Shown here: positions 59,270 through 64,000 of the stretch, in pieces
Numbering within the stretch: position 1 is the stretch's first letter
How the letters are laid out: every line of letters starts with the position of its first letter
Assembly: GCF_009650095.1 (NCBI RefSeq)
Contig: NZ_CP045915.1
Span: 2,790,001 to 2,854,000 of the forward strand
DNA length: 64,000 nt
Direction of reading: 5' to 3'
From: Gracilibacillus salitolerans
Lineage (GTDB): Bacteria > Bacillota > Bacilli > Bacillales > Amphibacillaceae
Notes under the pieces: model-generated
What the model was told of the DNA's origin: nothing
The model's input: the letters and a program-made list of their open reading frames with translations, nothing else
Database searches by the model: none
Made by a program: the position numbers and the translations under genes

Positions 59270-59514
59270 CCCTATTTTTTGGAAAAGTTTAGGTTGATTG
59301 TTCATCAAGATTAGACTCAAAATGAATGACCCCAATTTATTAAAAGAATAATGCTCCCCATAACTCCCAGTTAATCCAAATAAAAATATTTGATGATTAA
59401 TCCTAGACGAATCTGCAGTAACATCAATTTAGAGCCGCTACCTTTAGCCTCGTTGTACACTGTTGACCCTGTTTTTTTTGCAAAATACGCTATTCAGCTT
59501 ATTCGTAGAAAACA

Positions 59515-59550
59515 GAAAAAAGAGATGCAACATTTGACTGCATCTCTTCT
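59515..59550 (-). terminator. Intrinsic terminator after the surface phosphoesterase
   Basis: On the minus strand, AGAGATGCA and TGCATCTCT around a nine-base loop, then TTTTTT, just past the stop at 59558. Confidence 0.88.
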
Positions 59551-59557
59551 AAATCAT

Positions 59558-62500
59558 TTAATTTATTTGTATTTGTTTTCTAGTTCTGATATATAAAATG
59601 GTTCCAACGATAAATAAAATGATACTTAATGCTATATATTGATACACATTTGTTGCTGTATCTGGAAGATTAAAATTATCGTTACTAATAGAGATTGATT
59701 GTTCATCTCTACTCTCATCTTGTTGATCGCCTTCGTTCTCTGTACCTTTCTTTTTCTGTACTTCATCACTCTCAGGTTTTAGATTATCACCTGAATCGTC
59801 TTCTTTTTCTGAATCTGATTTAGAGTTCGAGTCAGGCTTAGATCCTGGATCTTTCTCAGATTTATTTTTGTTTTTGTCTTTGTCCTTATCTTTGTCCTTT
59901 TCCTTATCTTTATCACCATTTCCAGTCTCTTGATCTGGTATATCATCCTCACCTTTTACAAAAGACCAGATTGGTGATCTAGTCTCACCTGTGTAGTCAT
60001 CAGTCACCGTAGTATACCAGAAATACTGTTCTCCTTCGGTAAGGCCGGTCCATATTGCTTCAGCAGTATCTCCACTTGCTACATCCTCTACCATACCAAT
60101 TTCATTGCTTGTATACACATTAACTGCAAAACTATCTGTTGCAACACGCTTTTCTTTGGCTGTTAAATCTAAGTCGATAATAAATTCATCTTTATTTGGA
60201 TGTTCATCTGTATCATAGTAATTATAATCGTCCATATATGGTGAATAAGTGTTCACGAAAATTCGATTATTTTCCGTATCAAAATGTAACAGACGCATAT
60301 AGCCCTGTCCCCCTTCTGGACCCGCCTGATAGTCTGATAACATTTGATAGACAGTCCGGTCAGGATTACCATCCCCATCATCATCGATTTCGTCAACTAA
60401 CGTTTGTGCTTCATGATAATGACCAGATAAAACAGCTATAACATTTTCATTTGGCAGCACTACTTCCTCATATAGCTTTTCACCAAGCGGATGACGTGTT
60501 CCAGTCGCCTGGAGATACTCATGAAATGTTAAGATCGCAGTACGGTCCGGATGTTGACTTAATACTTCGTTCATCCATGCGATCCCTTCATCATCGATAC
60601 CCCATCCTAAATAAACCATAATATAGTCATTTCCATTAACAGAAATTAAATCATAGTGACCACGGTTATTGAGATATGACCCGCCATAATAAGGCTTGTC
60701 TGCGAAACGATCTTCGCCGAAATATTTATAGTACTCGCTATAGTCTTCTGTTTTTTGTAATACATCATGGTTTCCAGCAAGCACACCATAAGGTACTTCT
60801 GCATCATCTAATGTTCTCATGTATTCATCAGCGTGGTCCCATTGATATTCCTGATCCGCTTCATCTACTAAATCCCCACTATGAAAAACATACTCAATTT
60901 TCAATTCTTCTTGCTGCTCCACAATCCATTCTGTTTGGCGCTCATAAATATAAGGATAGCTCTCTGAATAGTATTGTGTATCTGACATCCAGACAAAAGT
61001 ATAGTCATATTCATCGCGATTAGCAGGTATTTCATCTTGAATCATAACCTGAATTTGATTATCGTTACGATACGAAGCAACGTCCACATTACCTTTCAGT
61101 ATAAAATCCTCTTCTTCGGCAATTTGATAATCAACAATATCCCACTTCGATGATTCAACATTCCAGGCATACATGGTGACTTTTCTGCCTGCTAAAGAAT
61201 TTCCATTCCATTCTAATTCAACCATATCATCTTCATCGACTGTGTCATCCAGTGTTACGTCAAAACGATGATATGGAAATTCCGTTGTAGCGTCATTCAC
61301 TAAGTACTCGCCGTCTTTTTCAGAGACAAGCGAAATGTCCTGCTCCTCCATTAAGGTTGAATGGTCAACTTCATTTGTATTTGGTGGTTCAACAGGTGAA
61401 GCACCTTGATAAGATACTACGGAATCTATATCAGAAGGTTTATACTGGAATCCTTGATAAAAACCAACATCAACCTTATCTCCCATCGGATCATCCACAC
61501 GAACTTTCAACGTTGGTTCGCCGTCTTTTATATCTGATAGATTTTCAGGTACTTCCGGATTTTCTTCAACAGTATAAAAAGTAATTTCTTCTCTTCCTTG
61601 GTTTCCAACTTGATCTGTAGCTGTAATGATTACCGTATGCTCACCACTAGAAAGCTCGCCTGATGATGTATCATAAGGTATCTCTATCTCTTCTCCATCC
61701 AATTCAACAAAGTGAGAGTCCATCCCAGAAACTTCATCATTAATCACCGCATCAATCGTAAAGGCACCTTTGTATGTTTGTCCATTTTCAACTGTTGCTT
61801 CAATATTTGGAGCTGTATTATCAACAAGTACCTCTTCTTGGATTGTTTGCTCTGAATCAGTTAGCTCTACCGTGTGCTGACCATCTGTTGCTTCTGTCGT
61901 GTCCCATGTATAAGCAATGGAGGTTGTATGGTCTTCTGAGATGGTAAACGTAAATTCTTCTGCAATCCGATATGTACCATCATCCCCCATATCTAATACA
62001 TTGTCAGGGTCTTGATGATTTGGATCCATCAAGATCGTACCATCTGCCAGAACTAAACGTACATTGCGTAGATTATAGTCATCACGGTTTTCACCAGGAT
62101 CACCTTCCCATGGAGTTGCTTTGTTCCCTGCACGAATGGTGATCGTATTTTCACCAATAGCTAAATAATCAGGATCTACCGGTACTGTGATCGTTTCCCA
62201 TTGAGCCATCCAGTCATCAAAAATATGAATGACGTCGTCTCCAATTGTCACACCGTTTTGGAAATACGTATTAATTCCACTTACTTCAAAAGCAAAATAG
62301 GCTTCATGCTCCAATGCTGCATAACTTGATGGTACTTGTGTTCCATCAATAAGCATTTCCATATCAGTTGGTTGATCAATATTGGACGTTCCTTTCAGTA
62401 CAAAAATTTCATTTAAAACTTGGTCTTCTTCAACATTTAAGCGTAACGGACTGTCATCTAAATTACTTTCAATCGTTACCGCCTCTGGACTTGTCGTTAT

Positions 62501-64000
62501 TGTGTTTACGCCATCTGAAGCTTCAAAATAGTATTCAACTTCTTTATTTCCAATCATCTCAGGAGCATAGATACGATAAGAAAACACTCCTTCCTCTTCT
62601 CCTTCTTCAATAAAAGCTTTCCGATATGTTTGATTATCATTTGTACGGTAATATAAAGCAACCGTTTTTAATTCTTTCTGATCAGACGCTTCGGCGATAA
62701 CATCTAAGTCATCTGTCTGGTTAATAGCATCAATATTCGTCACATCTTCAATAACTGGTGAAGTCTCATCTGCTTCTACCTGAACAGATTCTGATGGCAC
62801 CTGAAATTCTTCCACGACACCTGGCGTAGCATCAAGTGTACCGGCACTTACCTTTTCCATTACATTCGAATCATCTGATGGATATTTATATACAATTCCT
62901 TTATTTGGCATCGTATCATCTGTAGTATCAAGATCATTGTAATAAGCAACCGAATATTCGTGACCAACATTGGAAGCAACAATTAACCCACGCATACTAC
63001 CGTTTGCCATACCTGCTGACTCAATTCTCACGATATTTTCATCTTCTATTAAATCAGATCCATAGTTCGCATTAAAATCTTCTACCTTCTTATCATTGTT
63101 TTGCCCATTAATAATCCAGAATACTAAGGTTTCGTTTGCAGGGATCACAACATTGTCTGGAATAGAAGGCCAAATGACATCACTTGCCGGATCACTGCCA
63201 TAACGGTATTGCATTTTGTAATGCTCAAAAGGTATGTCTTGATCCGTATTATTATAGATTTCGATAAATTCGTAGCCATCTGCTGAGCCAACATTGGTAG
63301 AATCCGGGACAATTTCCGTTACTAATAATGGTGGTAAGCTTTGAGTATCCACTTCATTTTGCGAAACAGAAATGGTGAATTCCTCTGTTTTTTCAGTATT
63401 TACACCATCTGTTGCTTCTATATAATAGGTCAAGTCAGATGACACATATATGCCTGGAATTTCCACGGTATATTTACCAGGATCATCTGAATCAGAGGTC
63501 ATTGATAAACTACGATACTCTGAATCTTTATTTTTTACAAAAAGGGTTGCATCAGGAATCGCCAGATCATCTGTTACTTCTGCTTCTATAGTAACTGGTG
63601 AAAAAGCATCTGCTGACGATACTGATTGATGCGTTATTACTGGAGCAGTTGTATCTTCTTCTTGCTCTTCAATAATGACCACCTCAGCAGGAACCTGTTC
63701 GTCTGTAATCGCTCCCGGTGTAGGAGTTGCTAAGGTTGCTAATTTAGTCATTTCTGTTCCTTCATACGGGTATTTATATTGAACTACTGCACCCGTATTA
63801 TCATTATCTGCCCCATCATAATCTGCATAAATTACTTGCTCTTGTGAAGCATCTTTTAGGATTAATGCACGATTTCCTCCATTTGCAAAACCAGGAAATG
63901 TAGAATCGGTTACTTCTACCACCTGTTCACTTGATAGATTGGTAGAAAAATGAGCATTAAAATCCGCTAATGTATTGTTTCCATTGTTATACCAGAAAAC
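59558..64000 (-). CDS. Large sortase-anchored surface metallophosphoesterase (5' end outside window)
   Basis: The frame is open through base 64000, so the true start lies beyond the window; about 1480 residues are visible. Order from the visible N-terminus: end of one lamin-tail-like domain, an Ig-like segment (ITHQSVSSADAF), a second lamin-tail-like domain (LLVTEIVPDSTNVGS, YEFIEIYNN), further Ig-like or bacterial-surface segments, then a calcineurin-like phosphoesterase (61020 down to about 60250) with VWMSDTQYY, HSGDLVDE, VLAGNHDVL, LTFHEYL and LSGHYHEA. A fibronectin-like part, a Lys/Asp-rich linker and a sortase signal LPDTA (59654-59668), hydrophobic helix and RTRK tail follow. It is a wall-anchored enzyme; its substrate is unknown. 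Confidence 0.9.
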   Translation of the reverse strand, partial: VFWYNNGNNTLADFNAHFSTNLSSEQVVEVTDSTFPGFANGGNRALILKDASQEQVIYADYDGADNDNTGAVVQYKYPYEGTEMTKLATLATPTPGAITDEQVPAEVVIIEEQEEDTTAPVITHQSVSSADAFSPVTIEAEVTDDLAIPDATLFVKNKDSEYRSLSMTSDSDDPGKYTVEIPGIYVSSDLTYYIEATDGVNTEKTEEFTISVSQNEVDTQSLPPLLVTEIVPDSTNVGSADGYEFIEIYNNTDQDIPFEHYKMQYRYGSDPASDVIWPSIPDNVVIPANETLVFWIINGQNNDKKVEDFNANYGSDLIEDENIVRIESAGMANGSMRGLIVASNVGHEYSVAYYNDLDTTDDTMPNKGIVYKYPSDDSNVMEKVSAGTLDATPGVVEEFQVPSESVQVEADETSPVIEDVTNIDAINQTDDLDVIAEASDQKELKTVALYYRTNDNQTYRKAFIEEGEEEGVFSYRIYAPEMIGNKEVEYYFEASDGVNTITTSPEAVTIESNLDDSPLRLNVEEDQVLNEIFVLKGTSNIDQPTDMEMLIDGTQVPSSYAALEHEAYFAFEVSGINTYFQNGVTIGDDVIHIFDDWMAQWETITVPVDPDYLAIGENTITIRAGNKATPWEGDPGENRDDYNLRNVRLVLADGTILMDPNHQDPDNVLDMGDDGTYRIAEEFTFTISEDHTTSIAYTWDTTEATDGQHTVELTDSEQTIQEEVLVDNTAPNIEATVENGQTYKGAFTIDAVINDEVSGMDSHFVELDGEEIEIPYDTSSGELSSGEHTVIITATDQVGNQGREEITFYTVEENPEVPENLSDIKDGEPTLKVRVDDPMGDKVDVGFYQGFQYKPSDIDSVVSYQGASPVEPPNTNEVDHSTLMEEQDISLVSEKDGEYLVNDATTEFPYHRFDVTLDDTVDEDDMVELEWNGNSLAGRKVTMYAWNVESSKWDIVDYQIAEEEDFILKGNVDVASYRNDNQIQVMIQDEIPANRDEYDYTFVWMSDTQYYSESYPYIYERQTEWIVEQQEELKIEYVFHSGDLVDEADQEYQWDHADEYMRTLDDAEVPYGVLAGNHDVLQKTEDYSEYYKYFGEDRFADKPYYGGSYLNNRGHYDLISVNGNDYIMVYLGWGIDDEGIAWMNEVLSQHPDRTAILTFHEYLQATGTRHPLGEKLYEEVVLPNENVIAVLSGHYHEAQTLVDEIDDDGDGNPDRTVYQMLSDYQAGPEGGQGYMRLLHFDTENNRIFVNTYSPYMDDYNYYDTDEHPNKDEFIIDLDLTAKEKRVATDSFAVNVYTSNEIGMVEDVASGDTAEAIWTGLTEGEQYFWYTTVTDDYTGETRSPIWSFVKGEDDIPDQETGNGDKDKEKDKDKDKDKNKNKSEKDPGSKPDSNSKSDSEKEDDSGDNLKPESDEVQKKKGTENEGDQQDESRDEQSISISNDNFNLPDTATNVYQYIALSIILFIVGTILYIRTRKQIQIN

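Overview
The window is AT-rich chromosomal DNA from an endospore-forming Firmicute of the Bacillaceae. The evidence is a nearly unbroken equivalent of the Bacillus subtilis yqfT-to-comER region, with sporulation genes (spoIIP, gpr, sspH, yqfC, yqfD), competence genes (comEA, comEB, comEC), SigA-, HrcA- and SigW-type signals, and T-box and S-box leaders. Details such as extra membrane proteins, a missing cdd and a missing ccpN point to a relative of Gracilibacillus, Oceanobacillus or Virgibacillus rather than B. subtilis itself. That placement is inference. No rRNA, tRNA, CRISPR array, prophage, insertion sequence, defence island or biosynthetic cluster is visible.

Layout. 1-10 kb: yqfT, nfo (DNA repair), cshB (RNA helicase), ispH (isoprenoids), yqfO-trmK, cccA (cytochrome c), an unknown membrane protein, and the sigA-dnaG pair. 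10-16 kb: yqfL, then glyS-glyQ behind a glycine T-box, then recO and the small yqzL. 16-26 kb: era, dgkA, ybeY, pgpH, phoH, yqfD, yqfC, then the floA operon (nfeD-floA-yqfB) behind a SigW-type promoter. 26-35.5 kb: rpsU-yqeY, mtaB-rsmE-prmA-dnaJ, and hrcA-grpE-dnaK behind a perfect CIRCE operator. 35.6-42 kb: hemW, lepA, yqxA, spoIIP, gpr, and rpsT on the other strand. 42-48 kb: holA, yqzM and comEC-comEB-comEA, with comER divergent. Most of these genes lie on the minus strand.

48-64 kb leaves the syntenic backbone. It holds a seven-helix diguanylate cyclase paired with a PH-domain protein, spore protein SspH, a small membrane protein, the divergent Ku and LigD end-joining pair, a decayed lipoprotein gene, a membrane phosphoesterase coupled to a CPBP-family protease, a four-repeat TM-helix channel-like protein, an S-box-controlled methionine-synthase-like enzyme, and the truncated 5' side of a very large sortase-anchored phosphoesterase.

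The least expected structure is in the gaps. Three families of dispersed non-coding repeats, called A, B and C here, sit at operon joints: A between the T-box and glyQ, B between hrcA and grpE, C between dnaK and dnaJ, and a further A copy running into the 3' end of holA. I did not find a convincing new multi-gene system. The repeat families, the decayed lipoprotein gene and the unexplained leader before yqzM are the best candidates for a second look.
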